Shown here: positions 45,481 through 57,715 of the stretch, one piece after another
How positions within the stretch are numbered: position 1 is the first letter of the stretch
Layout of the letters: each line of letters begins with the position of its first letter
Assembly (NCBI GenBank): GCA_963669155.1
Contig: OZ022585.1
Coordinates: forward strand, 9,675,525-9,739,524
Length of the DNA: 64,000 bases
Direction of reading: 5' to 3'
Source of the DNA: Arbacia lixula
Taxonomy: Eukaryota; Echinodermata; Echinoidea; Arbacioida; Arbaciidae
Notes under the pieces: generated by a model
Told to the model about the DNA's origin: nothing
What the model saw: only the letters and a program-made list of their open reading frames with translations
The model's database searches: none
Position numbers and translations under genes: made by a program

Positions 45481-45740
45481 TTCTCGGTGACACTGTCTAT
45501 TCATTGCAGATCAGAGGCAACGCTCAAGAAAGCTCATATCACACCTACAACATACTAAATGGGCGAGAGAAAAAAATTGGGAAAGAAAAACTGAAGGAGG
45601 ACAAAGCGAGGAATAGAAAAAACGAAGGTGGCAGAAATTGCATTGCAAAAGGAATGAAAGAATGGCCCTATCAACACCAGGATTCGAACTGGGGTCGCGT
45701 GTTCTTACAAACCAGCCTTAACCAGTTCAGCCACAAAACC
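45481..45740 (-). mobile_element. tRNA-derived SINE-like sequence
   Basis: Minus strand 45,740-45,672 resembles a tRNA-Thr(TGT): GTGGCTGAACTGGTTAAGGC (A-box region), GTTTGTAAGAAC (anticodon loop with TGT) and CAGTTCGAATCCTGG (B-box/T-arm). The acceptor stem does not pair, so it is a tRNA-derived head rather than a gene. About 190 bp of unrelated body follow to the LINE edge. It sits at the border of the duplicated block, which in the other copy (about 56,785) lacks it. Confidence 0.6.
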
Positions 45741-46040
45741 CTATTCACTTAACAAGTAAAACCTAATAGGTTATAGAATGATTTAGAAATCAATATTCAA
45801 GCTGAAATGTTGCCATGATCCCGACATCTGATTAAAAACGGAGACCTTAAATACAAAAGCTAGTAGACTCAGCTACAACATTTCAGAGTAAAAGGCCCAA
45901 GAATGAGCGAGATACAGCTTATCTAACATTGTCATGTCATTTCATGATAAGAAAAAAATGCCCTTCCCTTTGACATAACATGTACATACGTGTGATTTTT
46001 GGCATGAACTCTTCATGTGTTTCGCTCGGATTTTTGCACA
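45735..46040. repeat. Duplicated block, copy 1, upstream part
   Basis: Matches 56,785-57,070 at roughly 85-88 percent by eye, including gagtaaaaggcccaa, cttatctaacattgtcatgt and tttttgcacaa. Copy 1 then carries about 1.4 kb absent from copy 2. Confidence 0.85.
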
Positions 46041-47470
46041 ACCGCGTATTTCCCTATGGACGTCCCTTGTCCCATTGTTTTGCGAACAATTGCATGCAGC
46101 GGAGCGTGCCTACATCGTATATTTACAATTAAAAAAATCAATACATCCTCCAGCAGACCCAAGAAGTTCATTGAAAAAAGGAGAGGAGAAATTCAATAAA
46201 ACCCTCCTCAAAAACAATACCACGGTCAGGTTCACTGTTAGGACTCAATGTGAATGAGACCCTTTCATTGGAGAACCTTGACCAGGCTAAAAAAAATGCA
46301 GCATACAGGGGGTTAACGGGTGAACGTACGACGAGTTAATGCCCACAATAAAAGGTTTAGACCATGATGATGTCATGAAAATAAAAAATGAACGCTTCTA
46401 TAGAACAATGTCTCAGCTACAATATATTGTATAGGCATTGTGTTCTTAGTTTGTCCGTCAGTCCGCCCCGAATCCGTTCAGACAATATCTTGAGAACCGC
46501 TAACCTGATTTGCTGCAAACTTGGTACAAGTGTGCATTGCATTAAACCAATGAAATGTGTAAAATAGGGGTTAATGAACTTTGTGAAAAAATGCCACAAA
46601 TTGCCCCTTTTCACATTAAATCCAAATCCAATGATGCAATTCCAACCAAACATAATTAAAAGATGGATCACTACTAGGGGGTAGACTGGTGACATTTTTG
46701 GTGAAACTTTTGGAAGGTCAATGAACTTTGCAAAACTTGGCTGAAAATTGCCCCCAAATTGATATTTTTCACAATAAACACAAATCCAATGGTACAACCG
46801 CCATGAAAAAAACATGGTGCAGAGATGTATCACTTCATGGAGATAGACTGGTGAATTTTGGGTAAAATTCCTGAAAGGGGAAAGGTCAATGAAATTTGCC
46901 AATAATTAGCTAAAAATTGCCACCAAAGGGATATTTTCAAAACAAATCCAAAAACATGGGGCAAAGATGGATCCCTTTTGATATAGGTAGACTGACGACA
47001 TTTTTGTTGAAATTTCTCAAGGTCTGAGGTTAAAGGTCAATGAACTTTGCCAAAATTGGCTAAAGCTTTCCCCCAAATTGATATTTTTCATATTGAATCC
47101 AAATGTAATGGTTAAATTCAAAACAAACATGATACAGAGATGTATCACTTCATGGAGGTAGACTGGTGAAAGTTTTGGTAAAATTCCTGAAACTTCCTGA
47201 ACTTTACCCAAAATTGGCCAATTTTGAACAAACTTCATACAAGGCTTGATTTAAACTGTGGTTAGATAGGAAGTCAAAGAAGTAAGAGGTCAAAGGTCAA
47301 TGAACATTGCCAAACTTGGCTAATAATGGAAAAACAGAACCTGATATTTTCATTTCACATAGGAATTCAATGGAACATTACCCACCAAACGTTTTCTGAT
47401 AATAAATTTAAATAGAGCTAGCAAAGAGGCGGAGGCATGTTTTTCGCCTGCGCGGCAGTCGAATTGCTCT
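46041..47470. repeat. Insertion with tandem units containing AGGTCA direct repeats
   Basis: After about 350 bp of unrecognised sequence there are five to six degenerate units (46,450-47,400). Each has a ggtcaatgaactttgccaaa-like block, attgatatttttcacat-like and tggaggtagactggtga-like blocks. The last reads aggtcaaaggtcaatgaa. Absent from duplicate copy 2, so it arrived after the duplication. ORFs in it are compositional. Confidence 0.8.
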
Positions 47471-47822
47471 AGTTTACAATATTTGTTTTTACAAAACGTA
47501 TAGATGCACGCACAGACTTTCAACTTTGAAGCACCCGCATAACCTTGTTATTGCATGAACACAGCTCAAAATGACATGATCTGATGTAAGTAGTGTCAAA
47601 ACCATGAATTCAGTAAAAAAAAATGAAATTCTGACATTGTGTTTGCGTTACGCATGTACAAATGTGCGTACGCACTCGTGTACATGTGCAGAATTTTTTG
47701 AAATGCTTTAAATGGCCTGAAACATAATGTAAAACAATTTTCCTGTGCAGCCTACCTCCCCTTCTCCATTGCTGTAGTATGATGTAGTGAAATAAACTAT
47801 TGATCTTTTTTTGTTTGTTCAG
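47471..47822. repeat. Duplicated block, copy 1, intron before exon 7
   Basis: Matches 57,125-57,367, including gtagtgtcaaaac, catgaattcagt and gtgaaataaact just before the acceptor. Confidence 0.85.
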
Positions 47823-48029
47823 ATCTTTCATGATCCAGAGCGAAGAGTAACTCTCGGTGGGACAATCCTGCTGGACAACATACGCTCAGCTTCAAGAGAA
47901 ATGAAAGACAACACGAACACACTTGTGTGTCATGTACTTAAGCAGGGACGTGAAGAATTGTCAAATCAGGAGTCACCTTCCACAGCTAGTGGGAAGTTTA
48001 TTGGCGAAACTTCCTTTCCAAGAAGCAAG
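47823..48029 (+). CDS. Ig receptor exon 7: tail module, copy 1
   Basis: Acceptor ttttgtttgttcag precedes 47,823, and donor AGCAAG|GTACAT follows 48,029. It has 69 codons, phase 0 both sides. The peptide starts IFHDPERRVTLGGTILLDNI, continues through a charged middle with KQGREELSNQES, and ends SGKFIGETSFPRSK. It is the same length as exon 8, with identical conserved ends (GTILL, SAS, LSNQE, FIGETSF). I know no domain of this pattern. A gap-free in-frame pair of copies with conserved splice sites argues that it is translated. Confidence 0.88.
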
Positions 48030-48876
48030 GTACATGTACTTCTTACTAAGTAACATCTATGGTCATTAGGTCATTATTCTTTATAATGTGAATGTTGGTT
48101 TTAGGTTTTCAGCTCTTCATTTCGGATAGGATGTTTAATAACAGAGGTCCTGTGTATAGAAGAGTCACACTCTATGCATGTTAAAGACCCCATTTCACTT
48201 CTCCATTAAGAGCAGGGTGAAAACCCGATGGAGTGGACAGAAAGCCTGTACTGAAAAATAGGTGAGAAATGCCGACCCCTCCTGGTTTAACCCAGAAATC
48301 TATTTGGCCTTCAAATGGTATCAAATAAGCATTACAATTACCATACAACATAATATTATAACAATACTCGCTTTTGGCACAGTGTGGGTGGGGGCTGTTG
48401 GCTTTCTGTCTCTTCCCAGTCTTCCAAATTATTATATTGTGAATCTTTTATATACCAGACAAATACCGTTTTAAGGAACGGTGCAAAAATGAGGATTTTA
48501 CCATATTTCATTATTATTAGCCCCAAAAGGAGGATTCTTCGAATAGAACAAACAATCTGATAATGTTTGTTGTCAGAGTTGTTGAAAAGCTCAACTCTAC
48601 GTTAATGTACTTCATAACAAATTCCTGGTCAAACTGTTGGTAGCACCATGTAGTTTCATTATTTGATCTGGATCTGAACGTATTTGTACAAATGAATTAT
48701 GTATAAGTGCAAGAATTCTCAACTTTGACATGACAACAGGTGTTCCAGAAAATGTAGGCGTAAAGAAAGAAGTCATTCATGTTAAGACCGTGGGCGTAGC
48801 TGTCAATTAGAATTATAATACAAGCTTTCAAAGATAGAGAGAGATAGGGGTGGGGGTGGGGGGGGGGGGTGGGAGA

Positions 48877-48926
<50 letters not shown>

Positions 48927-50615
48927 GACTGAAACTGTAAGACGCCAGCGTAGATCTATGTTTAGATATTTCGGTCATTGACCTTTATCATGAATGAACA
49001 ATTTACATGTAAACACATTTGCATACTGCTCCGATGACGAGAAAAATTAAATTTCGTTGAGATCTTGCTCTCTTGGAATGTGTCATCATTTGTTTTCTAA
49101 TTTACTCATTTCAACAACATACTCTTACATATCTTATATAGTCACGTTCATTTCTTTATCCTGGGTCTCTGATGATATTTAGATGCAAAGCAATTAATTA
49201 ATTTGTAACATTGTGAGCAATAAAGTCACATCCTTTTGAATATACATGTATAGATAATAAGATATAAGATTTAAGTAGACTGTCAATACTAATTTTCTTT
49301 TCAATTATAAATTGGTTTCTTACATAATTTCAGAGAGATTAAAAGAAAGACACCTCTTGATTTAAAGGGCATGGATATAGTGAGGGTAGGATAAAAACAA
49401 GGGAAAAAAACTTGGTCGCCAAAACCTTATGTGTATAATTGTGACCTAGCTAGCAGCCCAAAATGAGACATGTGTCGCGATTGATCATGTTTGGGTTATG
49501 TATACCACCTTATTTTTCGTGCCCTAAGCTTTAATTTGATACTGCAATCATAGATTTTGGTGGCTTGGGCGCCGAGATGCAAGTACTTTGATGTAGAAAA
49601 TATAAACGGCAGTGAAAAAGAGAATCGGAGAAATTTGCTTTTAAGGAATACGATACGGTTTGGTTTCAAACTCATGTTGTCCCTCTGTCAATCGTGCGAA
49701 CATCAGCTAGATTCAGCGTTTCCAAGTGCGTAAAAACAGTTGAGAAATTACAATAATTCGTATACAGTACTAGAACCGACACCGATCGATATCCGCTTTT
49801 CGTGAATTTGCACGGCTATTGATAGACACCCAGACCTGGTCGTCGGGGGAGATATTTTGAATGAGAGACCGAACATAGTACATGAGTTTGTTTCTGCTAA
49901 ATTTTGTTTAATTGCAAGATATGAATCTTCAATATTTCTTTTAACAAATGTGAGTTTTAGCTCTTGATATAAAGTATAAATCCGTCCATTCTTGTAATAG
50001 AAATGATAGGAAGAAAAGAAATCTTCGGGCACTCGTCAAGCTGACGAGGTCAGCGTATTGCAAACGTTCAGCCGACAATAGGTGCAGTCATGTGATCGGT
50101 CGCTCTGGACAGCTCCGGCAGCAAGGCTAATGCATAATGCATGATTTGCAAAGACATGGCCTAGACAATAGATTTAGTCAAGTGTCGTTATATTCTTTCA
50201 CTACGAACATTTTAGTAGGTACAAACAAGCATGGATTGAGTTCATGCTTGCTCTGTGTTCAGCTTGCTATACTGCAAGTTCAACGTTTAAAGCGATTTAA
50301 GAAAACTGCCGATTTTTTTGAAGCTATTTGAATAAACTACCGGTTAATTATAAATATTGATAGAGCCCGCCCAATATTTAAGAAGCTATCAATGAACTCA
50401 ACGTAATATCATGTAAAGAAATCGGCGGTTTACCATGTTTACCGTAACTGTTAGCTAAGCCTGCTTAATAAGCTGCCGATTTATCATGACTATTGATAAT
50501 TTCCGACCCGCCCAGCCTTGACGGGAACTCCCGGTTAATCGTAACTATTGATAGAGCTCACCCCATATCATTTAAAGAAACTATTAACTCATCGTAACTT
50601 CATGCAAAGAGACCG
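48030..50615 (+). other. Intron 7, first part: AT repeat, no gene
   Basis: Holds poly-G (about 48,846-48,870) and (AT)n (48,891-48,923), flanked by sequence also found near copy 2 (atttcggtcattgaccttta against ttttcggtcatagaccttta at 57,990). ORFs are isolated and unrecognised. Confidence 0.6.
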
Positions 50616-50619
50616 TAAC

Positions 50620-52165
50620 TATTAGTAACTAGTAGAGTCTACTGGTCTGAAGAAGAACTGCAAAATCAAACCAGTAGAAACCAATAGAAAAAAAGTAGAG
50701 TCTAATGTTATTGAAGACCAGCAGAAACCAGTAAGATCTAATGGTTTGAAAATGATTGTGAAAAATTCAAAGTGAAACCAGTAGAGACCATTATTAGAGA
50801 CCAGTGAATTCCACGGGTATTGGAGACCAGTAGAAACCAAAAGAAACCAGTGAGATCTAATGGTTTGAAAAGGAGTGTGAAAAATACAAAGTCACACCAG
50901 TAGAAACCATTAGAGACCAGTGAATTTTTCTGGTATTGGAGACTAGAATAAACCAATAGAGACCAGTGCGATCTAATGGTTTGAAAAGGAGTGTGAAGAA
51001 AACAAAATCAAACCAGTAGAAACCAATAGAAACAAGTGATATCTAATATTTTGAAAAGGAGTGTGAAATATACAAAGTCAAACCAGTAGAAGCCAATAGA
51101 AACCAGTGAAATCTAATGTTTTGAAAAGGAGTGTGAAAATTCAAAGTCAAACCAGTAGAAACAATTAGGGACCAGTGAATTGTACTGGCATTGGAGACCA
51201 GTAGAAACCAATAGAAATAGAGATGCTCCTGAATATTCATGCATGTATTAGGCCTATTCACGTGTCATAATTTTGAATTTTCAAAAACTGGCAGATAACC
51301 AGATAAAAGTAATTTTACCAATAAATGATTTAAACATGAATGAATTTAAACATAAAATAGTGAATGTCACCTACTTAAGTGAAGACAATAATGATAACAA
51401 TTACTGTACGAAAATTACTCTTCTTATGTAAGTTGTACTAACCAGTATCTTATGAACCTTATAACCGTAGTACTATACAAAGTGTGTGAAGGAAAGAGCA
51501 GGAATTAGAATAGGAATAAGATAGGATAGAAATAAATTAGGATAGGAATAGGATAGGATAGGAATAAGTAAAGGATAGGATAAGGTTAGAACATTTAGAA
51601 AATATGCCATAAATCGGATTATCCTAAAATAAAATTTAATCAATATTAGATCAATATTTTTAACGTTGGACCAATGTCACATTTTGATTCCTACTAGTCT
51701 TCTAATGGTTCCAGTAGCTTTTCTGCTGGTTTCTACTGGTCTTCTAGTGGTCTTTTATTTGATCCAGTAGATATTCCTATTGGTTTCTACTGATATTCTA
51801 CTGATATATTTCTAATGGTTTCTACTGGAAATCATTTCACTTTCCATATTCAAACCAGTAGAAAACTTCCAGTAGAAACCAGTAGGAATCTTTCTTGAGC
51901 CAGTAAAGGTTCCTATGGTCTTCTATTGGATCCAGTAGAAATTCGTTCTGGTTTCTACTGGTATTCTACTGGTCTTCTATTGGTGTTCTATTGGATCCAG
52001 TAGAGATTCCTACTGGCTTCTATTGATATTTTACTGGTATTTTTCTCATGGTTTCTAGTGGAAATCACTTTACTTTCCATATTCAAACCAGTAGGAAATT
52101 GCCAGTAGAAACAAGTACAAATTCTAATGGTTATTTCTTACTGGTTTCTACTGTTTTTTGTCCTG
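50620..52165. repeat. Inverted minisatellite of ACCAGTAGAAACCA motif
   Basis: Left half (50,620-51,225) has many ACCAGTAGAAACCAATAGA units with a longer period of about 110-120 bp (ggtttgaaaaggagtgtgaa). Right half (51,690-52,165) has the complement, GGTTTCTACTGGT. The 450 bp between are unrelated, including tandem aggataggaata (51,510-51,580). The halves form a large imperfect hairpin. Confidence 0.88.
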
Positions 52166-52169
52166 GGTG

Positions 52170-53900
52170 TTCACGGTGATGATCATAGCGATCATTACGA
52201 TGGTCACTGGTGATGATGATGATCATTATCATAGGCACTGCGCGCGGCGTTGGCTTGGATCGATGATCAGTGATCGAATGTTATAATATCGGTCAATTGG
52301 TAGCGGCACAAACTTTTGAGAATTATGAGTCTTTTCAAAGAGCTGATAAACGAGCAGGATGCAAGATCATCTCCATTCCGGCGTGGATTTCTTAAAAAAA
52401 GAACGAGCAATAATCGCGCACAGTCGATTAGCAGGCAGTTACAAATAAAAGTGGGCGGATTAGAAGGCGGCTTGAGTGATGTGTAATGTGGGGACGCGGG
52501 GCGCTGCATGCAGGTATTCAGCGGCATTCAGCGGATATTCATGACAATGATGATGATGGTGATTATGATGCTCATCACTATAGTTACGACCATGGAGATC
52601 GATTATTACGATGATCAGGGTGATAATTACGATGATCACGGTGATGATGATGATGATGATGATACTAATTATAATAGATAGTGGGCGGATTTGAATACCC
52701 ATGAGAGACGTGGGAGGTGATTTGCTTATGGTACCGATCACTTGCATTTTATCTACAGCAATAATGATGATCATGATATTTTGCCCTCGACGTTTTAACC
52801 GTAAGTAGCGAAAAATAAATCTGTGTTGAGCTCTGACCAGTGCGTAGTAGAAAGAGCTACAGATCTAAGTGGTTCCTGGTTATTCGTTCATTAACCGAAC
52901 GCGACCCACACAATCATAAAGCAATGCATGCAATGCATCTACTCCGCACCACCGCGCCGATCTCATTACAAATCGGTGCCCGACAAACATGTGCATCAGT
53001 CGTACAAACCGCGAAAAATAAGCCAATGAACGGCGAGCGGTAACTAAGGGGACTTCAGAAAAACGATACAATTTCATATTTAGATCTATTCCTTTGGTCT
53101 GAAATTTTGACACATGATAGAAAAAACAATAGAAAATCTCATAGGACAAATACAAAATTTAGGTCGCATGTCTGAACCCCCCCCCCCCCCCACAGTTTAC
53201 AGAATTATATTGTAATAGTCGTGTTCATACGGCCATTTCGAACTTAAATTGCGGTCGTGGTCTCGTGGATAGATTTAACTTCGGGTTCGTTCAGCAGAGC
53301 ACTGCGATAAAACTAACTTAGCGCCGCTCGAAGTTAAAGGCTGTAAGTACAGACTGCAGTAGATACCACGCACACGCACAGGCTGTCGAGTGGATCATGC
53401 AGGGACATCCGTGCGGCCCTTTGCAGCGCAGTCACATTTTCGGATAGTACAGAGCAACTAAAAAGGCATTGATGCGGGGTGTAGCCGTGCATCGCCTCGA
53501 ATTTTATAGTTTATTAGAAACGCTGCGCTCCTATACCCTGTAACTCATTTAATATCACGTGCGCATCATTATGTGATAACCATATTGCCTTTTCATTGAT
53601 GGGTTAGGACGGGTAATCATGAAAGTTTGCGACTCTTCAAAGCGCGCAGAATAGAGTTTGTTTGCGCCATACACACTCTAGGAGGAGGGGTCATGCACCC
53701 CCCCCCCCCCTCCTCTTTCACCGCATGAAACGCGGTACGTTGCTTTGTTGGAATTTCTGAGCTGTTGTTGATTTCACTGCGCGTTGTCTAATGGCATCGC
53801 CTAGCTTGATCGATTGAAATTGAGCAAGGAGCTAAAAATATTCCAACTGCCTTCAAAGCTACATGCAACTGCAAGAGACAACTTAACTTGTAGTACACGC
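52170..53900. other. Intronic stretch with GAT trinucleotide repeats, no gene
   Basis: Clusters of gatgatgat/gatcat (52,180-52,230 and 52,540-52,780), poly-C runs (53,178-53,192 and 53,697-53,710), and otherwise unrecognised sequence. Short ORFs show no family motif. Confidence 0.6.
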
Positions 53901-53919
53901 AAGTAAAATATGGTTAGAT

Positions 53920-55060
53920 GAAAAGAAATAATGGTACATGGATCTATGTTGATGTTTCTCATTAATGATGTCTCTATAGTTATTGATATTATTTTCACAT
54001 GATTATATAATCTTCATAACATAGACTTCTCTCACAGATAACTTTTTCCATTTAAAGACATTATCACATGGACTCTCGATATTTGGGTCTCTCGATCTCA
54101 GAAAAATCAAGATGATTCTGTCATTATGAACATTACTTTCATTTAATTTTCACCTAATCATGATAATGCGCCTCCCGATCACTGAAAAAGCATTTATATA
54201 TACATATAAATATTTCTGGCGTTCTATACGCAATAAAAAAAAACGCGCTCCCTGATCATTAACATCCAATATTGCATGTTTTTGCTGACCTATCAAAACT
54301 ATTTTTGTACAACTAAATACTTGATAATAAGTCTCCGCTCTCAGAGAAATGTATGGATGACAATGCTACCGTTATGGATGTTACTTGCATCTTCATAATG
54401 CGTCTCCTGAGATAATTATACATGTTTATACTATTAATGCGCATTATTTTCGTGTTACAAGTTTTAGAATTACGTCTCCCGATCATTAAGAATATATGAA
54501 TGATGCTTAATCTGCCCTCTGGTTGGCCGGGCATAACAACGACTAATATCATGAAAATGCATCTCCTGAATATAGAAAAAATACATGTTTCTCCAGTTAT
54601 CGACAATATTTTCATTTGATTTGGATCTTGATAAATGGGGTCTTTCGATCTCAAAACATAGTAGGGATGATGATTCTGCATTTGTGGACAATATGTTCGT
54701 ATCATGATATCGTTCAAGAATCATGATAATGTGTCTCCCGATTGTTTAAAATATACTTGCTTCCATGCTGTTCGGGACATTATTTTGCATTCCTATTATG
54801 CTTTTAAAATCTTGATAACGGACCCCGGATTATTAAAACAGAAATACATGGATGAGAGTTCTGCAATTATTGGCCTTTTTTTCATGTGATTAGATTCTTG
54901 ATAAATCATTTCTGCCGTTACGGACAATGTTTTCATTGGATTAGAATCTTGATAGTGGGTCTCCCGATCTCAGAAATATATGAATGATTCTGCTGTTCCG
55001 TCGATTTTAATTCCATTAAATAATCATTACAATACTCAATCACGATCATAAATATTACAG
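53920..55060. repeat. Degenerate tandem repeat, unit roughly 130-150 bp
   Basis: Seven or so diverged units share attcttgataatg-like, gtctcccgatc, aaatatatgaatgat and ttatggacaatattttcat-like blocks. Frames are broken and it is not coding. Confidence 0.7.
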
Positions 55061-55496
55061 GAGTAAAAATTTCATGGCATTCCCTTGAAGCGGTCAACTG
55101 CACAACTGTGTATCAGTTCATCGGAAAATGAGAAAAGGGTTTCTTTTTTAAAACAAAAACGCCGCCATCCGGTCGGAAAGTTGACTTGTGATCGAACAAT
55201 AGAGTGCACTTCCGTGGTTAAGTTGCTCGTCGGGACGATGTGCGACGTCTTTGCGCATAACAAAGAGATAGGAAAATCAGTCAATCGGCAGCGCTCGCTC
55301 GTTCTATAGAAATCGTGAGGGTTTTATTTTTCGTCTCGCGAAATCTCACGCGATTTTGCTGCACCTAGATTATGGAATTCGACTTGCTCGCGAGATCTTT
55401 TGCTGGTGTCTTCTGTAAGCATACTGATCAGGAATTTTGTAGACAGGGATTGAGCTTACATGTTTCTTAATAAATATATTTTTTTTTTCGAAATGT

Positions 55497-56135
55497 GCCA
55501 AGTAATAACATTCAATTAAAACAGGCAGAAAAATATTGCAACTTCGAGATAAATATGTTGTTCTATTTAAATAAAGAAAAGTGAAAATAAACATATTTCA
55601 ATGTCAATCGCTTTTGAGCCCCCATCACTTATAGATCATCTGAAGCGGAATCGATTGTACTTTGTGAACATACCATTTTTTTTCAACCTCTCCTTGTAAA
55701 AGGGTCAGGGTTCAGCAAAATATCCACCAGGTTCAAATCCAAACTGCGTGAGACATGACGACGAAGTTGTGAGCTATCCTAACCAGCCAATAATAGTCCG
55801 CGACCCTTGAATCGCCGGTGGCATTTCGTTATTATCGTGGACTATGATTGGCTGGTTAGGATCGTTCACAACTTCGTCATGTCTCACGCATTTTGGATTT
55901 GAACATGGTTGATATTTTGCTGAATCCTGACCCTTCTACATGGAGAGATTGAAAATACTGGTATTTTCAGAAAGTACAATATATTCCGCTTCAGATGATC
56001 TATAAGTGTTTGCGGCTCAAAAGCGATTGACATTGAAACATAGAGTCTATTTTCATTTGTCTTTTTTGAATTAGAATCACATATTTATCTCGAATTTGCA
56101 ATATTTTTCGGCCTGTTTTAATTAAATAAATCCGG
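55497..56135. mobile_element. Palindromic element, arms about 300 bp
   Basis: Left arm landmarks (caatgtcaatcgcttttgag, tatagatcatctgaagcgga, gtgagacatgacgacgaagt, tcctaaccagccaat) recur reversed and complemented in the right arm, leaving a loop of about 40 bp at 55,805-55,845. The arms extend out to attaaaacaggc / gcctgttttaat. No coding capacity. Confidence 0.85.
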
Positions 56136-56784
56136 ACCTCCAACATACAGTTGCAAGTGAAAGCGTGCGAACATATGGTTTATTCATGGAGATATCGCAG
56201 TGTGAAAAGGAGACCTTTTTCGCGGTTCGAGAGTCCAAGTGAAGGTCACGACTACCGAGCTGAAAATAAAAGAAGCGTATTTTCTTGGGCCTGTCAACTG
56301 GCTGTAATTTAGTCGGGACGAAGAGCAACGATCAGTAAAAGGGTTTTTGTTCAACCGTCGCTCATCGTCGGTACCCGCATGAACAGGGAAGTTTATCCAT
56401 ATGCATAGAAGCCAATTCATCTGCAAGACACGCATTTTCATATATAAATCCATAGGCCATCGTCGCTACGAAGAGGTCTTGCTAACGAATTTATCCGTGG
56501 TGCCTAAGTTCTAGGCTGTGTGTTTCTTATTTCTTCTGCGCACAATCAGAGCTTAGTTTTTGACATCACACAAAGGTTATCCTTTTTTCGTTTCCTTTAC
56601 CATCTGATGAAAAAAGGAAGAAGGAAAGGGTATGTACTCTTTATTTACAGACTTGGTCGTAATTGCAGCAGTACGTATAAGAATAGTTCACCCTGAAATT
56701 ACGTTGGGTTTACTAGAAGCAGAAACATGAAAGGATCATAAATTAGTGTAGTTTTGATGAAAATCCCTTCAAGTAATCCATCCA
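56136..56784. other. Intronic gap between palindrome and duplicated block
   Basis: No gene, repeat or structure recognised. Short ORFs only. Confidence 0.5.
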
Positions 56785-57367
56785 AAAAAATTCCCATTCA
56801 CTGGACAAGTAATGTATAATAGGGGAAAGAACGATTCAAGCTGAGATTTCGCCATGAGCCCGACATCTTATTCACGAAAGCTAGTAGATTCAGCTAACAT
56901 ACGAAAATTGTAGAGTAAAAGGCCCAAACATGACCGAGATACGGCTTATCTAACATTGTCATGTCAGTTCATGATTAGAAATAAACGCCCCTTCATTTGA
57001 CATAACCCGAACATACGTATGTTTTTGACATTAACTTTTTATGTGTTTCTTTCGCATTTTTGCACAATCACTGACACACTTTCAGAATATTGAAAACAAA
57101 TTTCGAGTCACGGATAGTAATGTTTTTTACAATATGTTTTTTTTTTATTATTATTTTTTTTTTTTTACAAAACTCAAAGATCCTGCACCACCTTCTAAAT
57201 GCATGAACGCAGAATGACAAGATCTGATGTATGTAGTGTCAAAACAATGAATTCAGTGACAAAAATGGAATTCCTACCTCTTTTTACTTCCTCCCAGTGA
57301 AAGGACTGAGTATCACGTCGTGAAATAAACTACAGTGTATTGATCTTTTCTCCCCGTCTTTGTTCAG
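56785..57367. repeat. Duplicated block, copy 2, intron before exon 8
   Basis: Counterpart of 45,735-46,040 plus 47,471-47,822, joined by about 90 bp where copy 1 carries the 1.4-kb insertion. Contains a T-rich run (57,138-57,165). Confidence 0.85.
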
Positions 57368-57574
57368 GCCTTTGATGATCAAGAGCGAGGACTACCTCTC
57401 GCTGGGACAATCCTGCTTGCAGACATAGTCTCAGCTTCAGACGAAAGGAAAAGAAAGATCAAAGCATGTGTGGTTAGTTTAGTTAAACAGGAACTGGCAC
57501 AATTGTCCAATCAGGAGTTACATTCCACATCTAGTGGGAGTTTTATTGGCGAAACTTCCTTTACAGCAAGCAAG
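57368..57574 (+). CDS. Ig receptor exon 8: tail module, copy 2
   Basis: Acceptor gtctttgttcag precedes 57,368, and donor AGCAAG|GTATGT follows 57,574. It has 69 codons, phase 0. The peptide starts AFDDQERGLPLAGTILLADI and ends SGSFIGETSFTASK. By hand alignment with exon 7, 37 of 69 residues and 159 of 207 bases are identical, with no gaps. Of the differing codons only three are synonymous. It probably follows exon 7 in the transcript, though the two could also be alternatives, since both are phase 0. Confidence 0.87.
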
Positions 57575-57601
57575 GTATGTCTTACTAAGCATATAAACTT
57601 A

Positions 57602-57715
57602 ATAGCATTCAATCATAGCAATCATCATGGACATAGCAAAAATTAAGTGCGAGGAATACTTCAAAATGGACAATTTTTGTTATGTCCATGATGCTTGCTA
57701 TGATTAAATGATATC
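57602..57715. mobile_element. Hairpin MITE of about 110 bp
   Basis: Arms of about 40 bp: ttcaatcatagcaatcatca / tggacatagcaaaaatt against caatttttgttatgtcca / tgatgcttgctatgattaaa. The loop is about 25 bp. It lies 30 bp after exon 8. Confidence 0.85.

Noticed and set aside
45672-45740. Functional tRNA-Thr gene
   Set aside because: A- and B-box regions are visible, but the acceptor stem does not pair and a repeat-like body follows. A SINE head fits better.
46417-47238. Minus-strand ORFs of 161 and 73 codons
   Set aside because: They repeat the same phrase in each tandem unit (for example HLCIMF) because they run through the repeat. No independent coding evidence.
53801-54724. Minus-strand ORFs up to 134 codons
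   Set aside because: They lie in the degenerate 130-150-bp tandem repeat, and the peptide shows no recognisable domain.
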